Source: a virus. From it: DNA of 46,966 nucleotides. The stretch is taken from positions 1 to 46,966 of IMG/VR virus record IMGVR_UViG_3300035662_000046; one strand, given 5' to 3'. The stretch's first letter is position 1; each line of letters starts with the position of its first letter. The position numbers and the translations under genes were made by a program. The notes below the pieces were generated by a model, which did not search any database, had not been told where the DNA came from, and saw only the letters and a program-made list of their open reading frames with translations. Positions 8,474 through 16,185 of the stretch are shown here, piece after piece.

Positions 8474-8540
8474 GGGGCCGAAAGCGGATTCTGCGTGTCG
8501 TTACTGCAATTCCTGTACGCAGAATCGGCGAGTAGGCCCC
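8474..8540 (+). other. Two-tier stem-loop between SSB-like and primase genes
   Basis: An outer stem GGGGCC (8474-8479)/GGCCCC (8535-8540) encloses a perfect 10-bp inner stem GATTCTGCGT (8487-8496)/ACGCAGAATC (8517-8526) with a 20-base loop. It fills most of the 90-base gap before the primase start at 8560. It could be an RNA leader structure, a weak terminator (CCTTTTA follows) or a priming/origin structure. It does not fold as a tRNA. Confidence 0.6.
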
Positions 8541-8559
8541 ACCTTTTATAGAGAGTGCA

Positions 8560-10092
8560 ATGACAGACATAACAAGGTTCAAAGCGATCTTCAGTGGACT
8601 GGACATCGCTTACGGTACGTACCGAATAAAGGCAGAACGTGGAGACGGAAAACAAGCTGGGCAAGCCACAGTCGTGCGCAAGCCCCCAACGGATGACTTG
8701 TGGATTGCACACCTCGAGGGTGTTGAACCGAGTCTTGGAATTATCCCAATCAGGGCGGATAACACCTGCATCTGGGGATGTATTGACATTGACCAGTACC
8801 CTCTGGACCACAAAGGCCTCGTAGAGCGAATTGCGCAGTTGAAGCTGCCGCTGGTCGTATGCAGAAGCAAATCAGGAGGGGCCCATGTCTTTTTATTCAC
8901 AAAAACGCCTGTTCCAGCCAGAGACTTTCAAACGTATCTCAAGAATGCGGCTGCACTGCTTGGTGAAGCGGGTCGAGAAATCTTTCCGAAGCAAGCCGAA
9001 ATCCTTGTTGATCGAGGAGACACCGGCAACTTTCTCAACCTGCCGTACTTCGGTGGAGACGCCGGCCTTCGTTACGCAATCAACCCGGATGGGTCTGCGG
9101 CGACTTTGGAAGAGTTTTACGGTCTGTACGATGCAGCGGTTCAAGAGTTGCCGCTCAGTTTTCCTGAACCGCCTAAGCAAGCAGAGAGCCCCATCAAGGA
9201 CGGCCCGCCATGCCTACAAGCACTATGCGCCCAAGGCTTCCCGGAGGGCACGCGCAATAATGGCCTATTCAACATTGGCATCTATCTTAAGCGGGCCCAC
9301 CCGGCCGGCTGGGAAGACAAGCTGGTTGAATACAACTACAAATACGTGGCTCCCCCTCTGCCCAACAACGAAGTCCAGATACTGGTCAAACAGGTTGGCA
9401 AAAAAGAGTATCACTACAAGTGCAAGGATGCACCGCTAAATTCCTTCTGCCACTCAGGCCTGTGCCGCACCCGCAAGTTTGGCATCGGGGCCAACTCGCC
9501 TGACGCGCCACAGATCGCCAGCTTGTCGAAGTACGCCAGTGAACCACCCCTGTGGTTCTTGGATGTCAACGGACGGCGCATCGAGCTAGACACTGACAGC
9601 CTATTCCTACAAGGCGCGTTCCAAAAGGCTTGCCTGGAAAAACTCAATGTCCTACCCCCGACCCTGCGCAAACAGGATTGGGAAAACCTGCTCAATGCCC
9701 TGCTCAAGGAAATGATTGAGACCGAGCAGATCACTGAAGCCAGCGAGGACACCAGTGTGACCGGCCGCTTCATGGACCTGCTTGAGGAGTTCACCACCCA
9801 CATGCAGCAGGCGCTTGTGCGCGATGAGGTCATCATGGGCCGCCCCTGGACGGATGATGAGGAGGCCCGCACGTACTTCAGGATGAAAGACCTGGAGGCC
9901 CATCTCAAGCGCAACAACTTCGCTTCCCTGTCCGCGCCCAAGATGGCGCAGCGCCTGCGCGATATGGGCGGTGAGCCCATCAGCCTGTTCCTCAAGAACA
10001 GGACGGTGCGCTGCTGGCGTATCCCCCGCTTTCAAAAGCAGGATGCGCCCTTTGACACGCACACCCAGCGCACAGAAGGGAGCCCGTTCTAG
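8560..10092 (+). CDS. Archaeo-eukaryotic-type primase (AEP / primase-polymerase-like, 510 aa)
   Basis: The N-terminal 170 residues carry the AEP signature: CIDIDQYP (DxD metal site, about 75-80), SKSGGAHVFLF (the sGGxH nucleotide-binding motif, about 103-113) and FPKQ (about 142-145), then DRGDTGNFLNLPYF. This resembles the primase domain of phage and TOTE-type systems. After it comes a Cys cluster (CKDAPLNSFC then HSGLC) that looks like a zinc-binding element, and a helical C-terminal region. It should make primers for the family A polymerase encoded downstream. No DnaG or T7-type primase is present. The ATG follows the stem structure at 8474-8540; the ribosome site (AGAG) is weak. Confidence 0.85.
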   Translation: MTDITRFKAIFSGLDIAYGTYRIKAERGDGKQAGQATVVRKPPTDDLWIAHLEGVEPSLGIIPIRADNTCIWGCIDIDQYPLDHKGLVERIAQLKLPLVVCRSKSGGAHVFLFTKTPVPARDFQTYLKNAAALLGEAGREIFPKQAEILVDRGDTGNFLNLPYFGGDAGLRYAINPDGSAATLEEFYGLYDAAVQELPLSFPEPPKQAESPIKDGPPCLQALCAQGFPEGTRNNGLFNIGIYLKRAHPAGWEDKLVEYNYKYVAPPLPNNEVQILVKQVGKKEYHYKCKDAPLNSFCHSGLCRTRKFGIGANSPDAPQIASLSKYASEPPLWFLDVNGRRIELDTDSLFLQGAFQKACLEKLNVLPPTLRKQDWENLLNALLKEMIETEQITEASEDTSVTGRFMDLLEEFTTHMQQALVRDEVIMGRPWTDDEEARTYFRMKDLEAHLKRNNFASLSAPKMAQRLRDMGGEPISLFLKNRTVRCWRIPRFQKQDAPFDTHTQRTEGSPF

Positions 10093-10094
10093 CC

Positions 10095-11597
10095 ATGGTC
10101 GAGATTCACAAAATCTTCGGGCCGCCCGGGGCAGGCAAGACCACCTACTTGCTCAACCGCGTCGAGCAGGAATTGGAGGCCGGCGTTCACTCGTCCCGGA
10201 TCGGCTACTTCTCCTTTACGCGCAAGGCAGCCAACGAAGCGCGGGACCGGGCCGTGGCCAAGTTCCCGTTTCTCCACCCCAAGACCGACTTCCCGTTTTT
10301 CCGGACGCTGCACTCCCTGGCTTTCCACTGCCTTGCCATCAAGGCAGACATGATGATGAAGCCCGAGCACTACCGGGAGTTCGCCGCCGAGGTGGGCATC
10401 GAAATCGCCCTGGGCACCGAGGAGGATGTGAACCTTGCCAAGGCCGACAACCCGATCCTCAACGAGATCAATCTGGCCCGCATCAAAGGCATCGACCTGC
10501 GCCAGCATTACGACCAAAGCGGGCTGGACATCGAGTGGTATCACTTCGAGTTCGTAGAGCGGTCCTACCGCCACTACCGGCGCTCGCGTAACCTGCTGGA
10601 CTTCACGGACCTGCTGGAGATGGTGGTGCTCGATGCATCGCTAATCCCGGCCCTGGAGGTGGTAATCATCGACGAAGCGCAGGACCTGAGCCGATTGCAA
10701 TGGCAAATGGTCGAGCTACTGGTTTCCAAGGCGAAACGGGCCTTCCTCGCCGGAGACGACGATCAGGCAGTATTCACCTGGGCCGGCGCTGATGTCAAGA
10801 GCTTCCTGTCCTTCCAAGGGCATATCACCGTGCTCGAGCAGTCCTACCGGGTCCCCAGCACCGTCCACGCCCTGGCCAACCACATCGTCCACCGGATCAG
10901 AGAGCGGCAGCCCAAGAAGTGGAAAGCCCGGGACTTTGAAGGATCGGTCAAGACTTACTACCGGTTTGAGGATGTACCGCTCAACGACGAGCCCTGGCTC
11001 ATCATGGCCTCGACCAATTACATGCTCAACCCGGTGCATGAATGGCTGCGCTCAAGCGGCATCCTGTTTGAGCGCGGCGGCGTGCCGAGCCTGCCGGTCA
11101 AGATGATTGAGGCGGTCGTGCATTGGGAGGCCCTGCGCCGTGGCGAGGAAGTCGTCGGGGCGCATGTGATGGACATCTACAAGTACCTGGGTGGAGAGTT
11201 CGTTGCCCGAGGCCACCGGACCTTCAAGGGCGGGGACCCGACCGCGATGTACACCCTTGCGGCGCTGACCAAGGACCACGGCCTACGGACCGAGGCCATC
11301 TGGCACGAAGCCCTGGAGCGCATCGCCGAGGAAAAGCGAGAGTACCTAATCGCCGTTCTGCGCCGAGGCACCAAGTTGTCCACAGCCAACCGAATCAAGT
11401 TGTCCACAATCCACGGAGCCAAGGGCGGGGAGGCGGACAACGTCCTGCTGTTCATGGACCTCTCGCCCAAGTCGGCCAAGGAATATGCGGCCCAAAGCGA
11501 CAACATCAACCGCCTCTTTTACGTAGGCGTGACCCGGGCCAAAAAAACGCTTCACCTGATTCTGCCCAAACAACGAGAAAAAGGATTTGCTCTGTGA
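10095..11597 (+). CDS. UvrD/Rep-like superfamily 1 DNA helicase (500 aa)
   Basis: Carries the SF1 helicase motifs in order: Walker A GPPGAGKTT (about 9-17), motif II VVIIDEAQD (about 190-198), motif III GDDDQAVFTWAGAD (about 220-233), motif IV QSYRVP (about 249), motif V STIHGAKGGEADNV (about 435-448) and motif VI FYVGVTRAKK (about 475-484). It is an ATP-driven 3'-5' type helicase by family. With no DnaB-like helicase visible, it is the best candidate for the replicative helicase or an unwinding partner of the polymerase. It starts two bases after the primase stop, and its stop overlaps the polymerase start (GTGA). Confidence 0.9.
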   Translation: MVEIHKIFGPPGAGKTTYLLNRVEQELEAGVHSSRIGYFSFTRKAANEARDRAVAKFPFLHPKTDFPFFRTLHSLAFHCLAIKADMMMKPEHYREFAAEVGIEIALGTEEDVNLAKADNPILNEINLARIKGIDLRQHYDQSGLDIEWYHFEFVERSYRHYRRSRNLLDFTDLLEMVVLDASLIPALEVVIIDEAQDLSRLQWQMVELLVSKAKRAFLAGDDDQAVFTWAGADVKSFLSFQGHITVLEQSYRVPSTVHALANHIVHRIRERQPKKWKARDFEGSVKTYYRFEDVPLNDEPWLIMASTNYMLNPVHEWLRSSGILFERGGVPSLPVKMIEAVVHWEALRRGEEVVGAHVMDIYKYLGGEFVARGHRTFKGGDPTAMYTLAALTKDHGLRTEAIWHEALERIAEEKREYLIAVLRRGTKLSTANRIKLSTIHGAKGGEADNVLLFMDLSPKSAKEYAAQSDNINRLFYVGVTRAKKTLHLILPKQREKGFAL

Positions 11598-13459
11598 AAA
11601 CGATGCCCATGTTTCCAACTGCCACTGAGTGGGTTCCTCCACAGGCTTTCCCCGACTTATCCACAGCCAAGGAGATTGCAATTGACCTCGAAACATGCGA
11701 CCCGAACATGGAGTCTATGGGTCCCGGTTGGCCTCGCGGTGACGGGAGTATTGTTGGTTACGCAGTCGCAGTCGACGGCTGGGCTGGGTATTTCCCTGTT
11801 GGCCATGGCGGTGGCGGCAACTTGGATCGGCGGCTTGTGGAGCGTTGGGTACGCGATGTCCTCAACACCCCAGCGGACAAGATCATGCACAACGCCGCCT
11901 ATGACGCCGGGTGGTTGGGTGCAAGTGGATTCACCATCAACGGTCGAATCTATGACACCATGCTTGCTGCCCCGCTCCTCGATGAAAACCGCTTCTCGTA
12001 CAGCCTCAATGCGCTTGGCTTCGATTACCTTAAAGAGGTCAAGAGTGAGCAAGCTCTCAAACAGGCGGCCGCTGACTTCGGGGTTCACCCCAAAAAGGAG
12101 CTTTGGAAGCTCCCAGCCATGTATGTTGGTGAGTACGCCGAGCAAGACGCTGCGCTGACCCTCAAGCTCTGGCAACACTTCAAGATCAAAATGCGGCAGG
12201 AGGAGGTCGAGTCGGTCTTCAATCTCGAGACCGATGTGTTCCCCGTGCTGCTGGAGATGACCCGGCGCGGCATCCGGTTTGACCGCGAGAAATGCGAGCA
12301 GTTGATTGGCCAGATGCGAAAGCGCGAGAAGGAACTGCTGCAGCAGATCAAGACCCAGGTCGGCCAGCAGGTGGACGTTTGGGCCGCGCAATCCATCGCC
12401 CAGGCCTTTGACCGCCTCGGCATTCAGTACGCCAAGACCGCCACGGGGCTGCCCAGCTTTACCAAGGGATTCCTGGACGGCTGTGAGCATCCGCTGGCCA
12501 AGATGATCGTAGAGGTGCGCGAGACCAACAAGACGCACAGCACGTTCCTGCAGCCCTACATGGACTTCAGCGCCAAGACCGGCCGTGTGCATCCGCATGT
12601 CAACCAGATGCGCTCCGATGATGGGGGCACTGTCACAGGCCGCCTGTCCATGGCTAACCCCAATCTGCAACAGGTTCCGGCCCGCCATGAGGTGATCGGA
12701 CCGATGGTTAGGAGCCTTTTCCTGCCCGAGGAAGGGGAGATGTGGGCCTCCAACGATTTCTCGTCTCAGGAGCCCCGCCTGCTGGTCCACTACGCCAGCC
12801 TGCTGTCCCTGCCCGGGGCCGACAATCTGGTTGCGGCCTACCGGGAGGACCCCACCACCGACTTCCACCAGATGGTTGCGGACATGGCCGGCATCAAACG
12901 CAAGGCGGCCAAGACCATCGGCCTGGGGCTGATGTACGGCATGGGCAAGAACAAGCTGGCCAACAGCCTGGACCTGTCCCTGGATGAGGCCAGCGAATTG
13001 ATTGACAACTTCCACCGCAACGTCCCCTTCCTCAAGGGCACCGTTAACGCGGTGATGGCCAGGATTGACCATGCGGCCTCAGGCGGCGCGATCCGCACCC
13101 TGCTGGGCCGCAAATGCCGCTTCCCGCTGTGGGAGCCCATGGAGTGGGGCGTGAACAAGGCGCTGCCGCGTGAGCAGGCCGTCATTGAATACGGCGCACG
13201 GATCAAGCGGGCGGGCACCTACAAGGGCCTCAATCGCCTGATTCAGGGGTCAGCCGCCGATCAGACCAAGGCCGCCATGGTGGCCCTGACCAAGGCCGGC
13301 TTGACGCCCATCCTGCAGGTTCACGATGAGGTGGCGCTGTCGGTCAAGAATCGGGAAGAGGCCGAGGAAGGGGCCAGGATCATGGCCGAGGCGGTGCGCC
13401 TGGAAGTCCCCAGCCGGTGCGATGTGGAGATCGGACCAAGCTGGGGAGAGGCAAAGTGA
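11594..13459 (+). CDS. polA: Family A DNA polymerase with 3'-5' exonuclease domain (621 aa)
   Basis: The N-terminal exonuclease domain has AIDLETCD (DxE), HNAAYD and YAEQD, giving the expected acidic residues. The polymerase domain has motif A (SNDFSSQEPR), motif B (RKAAKTIGLGLMYG, with Arg436 and Lys440) and motif C (QVHDE). It lacks a 5'-3' exonuclease domain, as usual for phage PolA. The residue matching E. coli Phe762 is Leu (about Leu444). I chose the GTG at 11594: AAAGGA lies correctly upstream and it overlaps the helicase stop by four bases; an ATG at 11603 is the alternative. Its stop abuts the opposite-strand gene with no spacer. It is the main replicative polymerase. Confidence 0.93.
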   Translation: MKTMPMFPTATEWVPPQAFPDLSTAKEIAIDLETCDPNMESMGPGWPRGDGSIVGYAVAVDGWAGYFPVGHGGGGNLDRRLVERWVRDVLNTPADKIMHNAAYDAGWLGASGFTINGRIYDTMLAAPLLDENRFSYSLNALGFDYLKEVKSEQALKQAAADFGVHPKKELWKLPAMYVGEYAEQDAALTLKLWQHFKIKMRQEEVESVFNLETDVFPVLLEMTRRGIRFDREKCEQLIGQMRKREKELLQQIKTQVGQQVDVWAAQSIAQAFDRLGIQYAKTATGLPSFTKGFLDGCEHPLAKMIVEVRETNKTHSTFLQPYMDFSAKTGRVHPHVNQMRSDDGGTVTGRLSMANPNLQQVPARHEVIGPMVRSLFLPEEGEMWASNDFSSQEPRLLVHYASLLSLPGADNLVAAYREDPTTDFHQMVADMAGIKRKAAKTIGLGLMYGMGKNKLANSLDLSLDEASELIDNFHRNVPFLKGTVNAVMARIDHAASGGAIRTLLGRKCRFPLWEPMEWGVNKALPREQAVIEYGARIKRAGTYKGLNRLIQGSAADQTKAAMVALTKAGLTPILQVHDEVALSVKNREEAEEGARIMAEAVRLEVPSRCDVEIGPSWGEAK

Positions 13460-13813
13460 TCATGCCCTGCGGCGCAGGGTGAGCATCAAGAGCTTAGTCT
13501 TGACCTCGGCCAACGCTTCAAGGATTCTGTTCAAAGACAGGCTTGGGGCGGGTTTCTGGTCGTAGAACAGGTCCAGTTGCTGCAGGATGAAGAGATACTC
13601 TCCACGGCCCCGGCCCTTGACCAGATCAGCCTGCAACACGCCGCGAGAAACCAAGGCCAGCCCTGCCCTGCGGACGCAGGAGGGCTGGAAACCCAGGGCC
13701 TTGGATATCTCGCTGGTGCGCTGCGGGACGTAGTTGGATTGGCGCAGAAAGGCCAGGATGGCCGTCTGCACTTCCTCCGAGGACATCCGCACCGCTCTGA
13801 TTGGAGAGGTCAC
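13460..13813 (-). CDS. Winged-helix-like DNA-binding protein (117 aa)
   Basis: The N-terminal half looks like a winged helix: EVQTAILAFLRQSNYVPQ, then SEISKALGFQPSCVRRAGLALVSRGVLQ (recognition helix and wing), with basic residues following. The C-terminal half is helical and may dimerise. It may be a transcriptional regulator encoded last in the leftward operon. Its ATG overlaps the stop of the upstream gene (ATGA). Its stop is in the palindrome TGATCA shared with the polymerase gene, so the two genes meet tail to tail with no free base. The fold assignment is by pattern only. Confidence 0.65.
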   Translation of the reverse strand: MTSPIRAVRMSSEEVQTAILAFLRQSNYVPQRTSEISKALGFQPSCVRRAGLALVSRGVLQADLVKGRGRGEYLFILQQLDLFYDQKPAPSLSLNRILEALAEVKTKLLMLTLRRRA

Positions 13814-14298
13814 CGCACCCTCCCCTCCAAGCGATCTGCGACCAGCTTGGCGTAGCCGGCGATGTCGGCCCAGTGATCGACCTTATCGGGGTCGCCGTTG
13901 ACGATGCGGCCCATCTTGTGGACGATCATCTCCAGGGCTTCCCACTGGTCGTCAGCAAAGGTCTTGTTGTGCCGCTGGGCATGCTCTGCCATCAGGCGTT
14001 TGATGCCCTGCATGAGCGATGCGCCGTCTTTGAACGCACCGTAGTCCACGGCCCGCGCATCGAGGATGCCGTCAACAGAGATAGTGCTCTTGGTCTGCTT
14101 GGGCAGCGTGATGGTGAATTCCTTCTGCACAGCCTTGTTTGCTGACTTGCTCTCTATCCGGGCCCGCTGGCGCAGCTTGTAGGCGTGGGGGAGGCCCATC
14201 TTGAACTTCTTGGCGGTCTCTCTTACGTTTGCAGTCGGGTCGTTTTTAAAGAAGTCGATCACACTCCGGGATTTTTCAGAAAACTTTTTCATAGCCAT
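13810..14298 (-). CDS. HTH plus DUF6378-like protein (162 aa)
   Basis: Residues 1-50 are basic with a helix-turn-helix-like segment (NVRETAKKFKMGLPHAYKLRQRAR). The C-terminal 45 residues (ALEMIVHKMGRIVNG ... DHWADIAGYAKL) match the pattern I know as DUF6378, a short phage domain with a conserved DxxxDIAGY end, often fused to other modules. The central ARAVDYGAFKDGASLMQGIKR also fits that family. The function of DUF6378 is unknown; the fused HTH suggests DNA binding. It overlaps the upstream small gene by 10 bases and the downstream gene by an ATGA. Confidence 0.7.
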   Translation of the reverse strand: MAMKKFSEKSRSVIDFFKNDPTANVRETAKKFKMGLPHAYKLRQRARIESKSANKAVQKEFTITLPKQTKSTISVDGILDARAVDYGAFKDGASLMQGIKRLMAEHAQRHNKTFADDQWEALEMIVHKMGRIVNGDPDKVDHWADIAGYAKLVADRLEGRVR

Positions 14299-14435
14299 GC
14301 TTCCTCTATAGGTTCTTCAGGTTGTGGGTTTTGCTTCTTCGGTGGTTTGGGCATCAGCTTGGGGTCCAAGCGATCAAACGGCCACCACCGCTTGAGTTCT
14401 TCCTCTGTCAGTCGTCGTTTAGGTTGTTCAGCCAT
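14289..14435 (-). CDS. Small hypothetical protein (48 aa)
   Basis: Charged, Trp- and Pro-containing peptide (MAEQPKRRL ... KRWWPFDRLDPKLMPKPP). Not recognised. The ATG at 14435 follows AGAAAGGAGAG, the same ribosome-site type seen at several other starts; the frame is open further upstream, but the promoter at 14487-14460 lies there. It is the first gene after that internal promoter. Confidence 0.6.
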   Translation of the reverse strand: MAEQPKRRLTEEELKRWWPFDRLDPKLMPKPPKKQNPQPEEPIEEAWL

Positions 14436-14459
14436 AGCTCTCCTTTCTGTTGTACGGAT

Positions 14460-14487
14460 AGTGTACGCCACCTGAAACATATGTCAA
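14460..14487 (-). promoter_or_regulatory. Internal leftward promoter TTGACA-16-TACACT
   Basis: On the minus strand TTGACA (14487-14482), 16 bases and TACACT (14465-14460) repeat exactly the hexamers and spacing of the promoter at 6746-6773. The -35 lies at the 3' end of the preceding 60-aa gene. It would drive the last three genes of the leftward block, including the DNA-binding candidates. Confidence 0.7.
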
Positions 14488-14666
14488 GAGGGGGCATTCT
14501 CCTGGTTCCTTTTCCCCTCTGCCTGGGCTGCCTTGAGCGATGTGTATCGCTTCTGGCTGCTCTTGAGAAAGAACAACTGCTCATAGTCCCTGGTGATTTC
14601 ATCAAGGACCTCGCCCTTAGGCGATTCCAAAATCCAGTGGTCGGTATTCCATGTTTTCCACTTCAT
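14484..14666 (-). CDS. Small hypothetical protein (60 aa)
   Basis: Not recognised. Starts MKWKTWNTDHWILESPKG, a Trp-rich N-terminus, with a charged helical C-terminus. The ATG at 14666 has AAGGAG eight bases upstream and overlaps the stop of the zinc-ribbon gene (ATGA), so it is translationally coupled to it. Its 3' end holds the -35 element of the internal promoter. Confidence 0.65.
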   Translation of the reverse strand: MKWKTWNTDHWILESPKGEVLDEITRDYEQLFFLKSSQKRYTSLKAAQAEGKRNQENAPS

Positions 14667-14833
14667 TTCACTTCTCCTTGGCGTCGAACCCTTTTGAGTT
14701 TTGGCTGCGTGATCGCAACTTCCTTGGTGTTGAAGCTGTGATCGTTAAAGCAGTGCCGGCGTCTGATTGGTGTTCCATCCTCGTCCTTGGTGTGTTTGAC
14801 TTCGGTTGGTGCTTTGCATAGGGGGCATTTCAT
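14663..14833 (-). CDS. Tiny zinc-ribbon-like protein (56 aa)
   Basis: Translation gives MKCPLCKAP, then GTPIRRRHCFNDHSFNTKE. The CxxC start and IRRRxC...F(N/T)T pattern resemble the N-terminal zinc ribbon of NrdR, the repressor of ribonucleotide reductase genes, but the second metal pair is Cys and His instead of CxxC and there is no ATP-cone domain. It may bind DNA or an RNA polymerase partner; this is inference. Both ends overlap neighbours by ATGA, which supports it as a real gene despite its size. The ribosome site is poor, fitting translation by coupling to the gene upstream. Confidence 0.65.
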   Translation of the reverse strand: MKCPLCKAPTEVKHTKDEDGTPIRRRHCFNDHSFNTKEVAITQPKLKRVRRQGEVK

Positions 14834-15195
14834 TTTTTTATGGTCCCTCGCTCGATCAGTTCTTGTCTACGGCGAAGCCACTGCGTGTAGTTGTAGCGCA
14901 GCCTGCGGCGCCTGCTCTCATCGAATCGCTCCGCCTTTGGTCTGACTTCGTGTGGGTCAACAGACCTGAGCAGCGCATCTCGTATGGCCTGCGGATTTGC
15001 GCCGATCAAGGTGGCGTACTGCTCAAACGATGTGTCCTTGTTGAACAGCCAATTGATCGCGGCCAACGCATCACCTGCGCTTGCATTGCTGTTGGAGGCA
15101 TCATCAACTGCCTGGGCAATGACTGCCGCGAGCAGGCGGGCACAGGCCACGGTTTGCGGCTCTGCGCCAGGGTGGGTTGAGACAAAGTCAATCAT
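14830..15195 (-). CDS. Hypothetical protein (121 aa)
   Basis: Mostly helical. The first half is Ala-rich (ARLLAAVIAQAVDDASN) and the second very basic (ESRRRRLRYNYTQWLRRRQEL). No family recognised. The basic Arg-rich helix could bind nucleic acid. The start has GAGGAG nine bases upstream and overlaps the previous stop (TGATG); the end overlaps the zinc-ribbon gene (ATGA). Confidence 0.7.
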   Translation of the reverse strand: MIDFVSTHPGAEPQTVACARLLAAVIAQAVDDASNSNASAGDALAAINWLFNKDTSFEQYATLIGANPQAIRDALLRSVDPHEVRPKAERFDESRRRRLRYNYTQWLRRRQELIERGTIKK

Positions 15196-15830
15196 CAGTC
15201 GGCTCCTCTTTCATTGATCTCATAAAACCAATCGTCGCCAGCGGCCCACTTGCGAGAGCCATCAACGGTCCAGACGTACTTGGCTGCCTGGAAGTCCGGG
15301 AATTTGACATCCAGTGGGATCAGGCTCTGGTCGTACCAGAGGCAGCGGTTGTTGGGCTGCGTGGCAAACTGGCCGTTGTCCAGGCGGATGAAGTTAAAGC
15401 TCTTGTGTTCTTCGGCCGTCTCAACGAATGTGGTGTCAAGGGCCATCTCGTCGGCGCAGAAGTCCACGGTGAACATGTATTTGCCAAAGTGCCACTGCTT
15501 GTCCTTGCCGAGAAACTTCACGCTCAGGTTCCTCAGGTTGATCTTCTCGACCACCGTGAAGCGGTAGCTCATGCAGTCCCATAGCTGCAGTGTGTCAATC
15601 GGCAAGTCCCCCGCTTCTTCTTTCCACACGTAGGCATGCAGTGGCAGCTTGTCGTAGAGAGCACCGTAGTTTGGCAGCAGGCTTTCGATGCGAAATACCT
15701 GCCCCCTGAGGGCTTTGAGGCTGACCCAGATTGCCGGCTCAAGATGCCCGTGCCCCTTTTCAAAGTTGTACAGAAATTCGCGCCGCACAAAGCATTTGAG
15801 CGGCGGCAGGCTGGCCACAAGATAGCTCAT
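15195..15830 (-). CDS. Conserved phage hypothetical protein (211 aa)
   Basis: A well-folded-looking protein with many aromatic residues; recognisable stretches are LWDCMSYRFTVVEKINL, KYMFTVDFCADE, HKSFNFIRLDNGQFATQPNNR and WTVDGSRKW. Proteins with this FxxxxLDNGxFxxQPNNR pattern are frequent in tailed phages, but to my knowledge have no known function. It is the largest product of the leftward block. The ATG overlaps the upstream stop (ATGA). Confidence 0.75.
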   Translation of the reverse strand: MSYLVASLPPLKCFVRREFLYNFEKGHGHLEPAIWVSLKALRGQVFRIESLLPNYGALYDKLPLHAYVWKEEAGDLPIDTLQLWDCMSYRFTVVEKINLRNLSVKFLGKDKQWHFGKYMFTVDFCADEMALDTTFVETAEEHKSFNFIRLDNGQFATQPNNRCLWYDQSLIPLDVKFPDFQAAKYVWTVDGSRKWAAGDDWFYEINERGAD

Positions 15831-15991
15831 TTGTCCACCCCGAACGCCTTGCGGATGAGATCGGCTGCTTGGTACGGCTCGGCCTCGTCGGCGATCTCGG
15901 CGCAGCGTTTGGCAGTTGCCTCGCGCTCGGCTTTCACCGCCGCCTCAAGCTCTGAGCGGTAGCACAGGGTGTCGTCGTCATCTTTGGTCAT
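15827..15991 (-). CDS. Small acidic helical protein (54 aa)
   Basis: Starts MTKDDDDTLC, followed by one long charged helix (SELEAAVKAEREATAKRCAEIADEAE) and a short tail. Such peptides are common in phage early regions without known role. Both ends overlap neighbours by ATGA, which supports the start at 15991; the frame is open upstream but has no better start. Confidence 0.6.
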   Translation of the reverse strand: MTKDDDDTLCYRSELEAAVKAEREATAKRCAEIADEAEPYQAADLIRKAFGVDK

Positions 15992-16185
15992 GCTTGCCCC
16001 CTTGCCTTGAGCATGGCGTCTGCAAACGTGTACGCGACAGAAGCGGCGACTTGGGGTGTAACACCATTCAGTGGAACCATTGCCTGCATCGCCTTGGCTG
16101 CGAAGTAGTCGCGCAGCGTCATGCCCGCCGTCACCGGCTGGTGCAGATGCTCGATGGTGTGTGGGAAGGCGTATTCGTTGCTCAT
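15988..16185 (-). CDS. Small conserved phage protein with MTLRDYFAAKAMQ motif (65 aa)
   Basis: Contains GMTLRDYFAAKAMQAM followed by an Ala-rich helix ending in AYTFADAMLKARG. This short motif pair is very common in small phage and prophage proteins annotated as hypothetical; no function is known to me. Coupled to both neighbours by ATGA overlaps. Confidence 0.7.
   Translation of the reverse strand: MSNEYAFPHTIEHLHQPVTAGMTLRDYFAAKAMQAMVPLNGVTPQVAASVAYTFADAMLKARGQA

Noticed and set aside
8474-8540. Possible tRNA gene
   Set aside because: The length is tRNA-like and it ends in GGCCCCACC, but there is no T-arm GTTCRANNC, no proper D- or anticodon arm, and the 10-bp inner stem is too long.
11123-11593. 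N-terminal extension of the polymerase frame into the helicase gene
   Set aside because: It would overlap the helicase motifs V and VI in another frame; the GTG at 11594 has a ribosome site and gives a normal PolA N-terminus.
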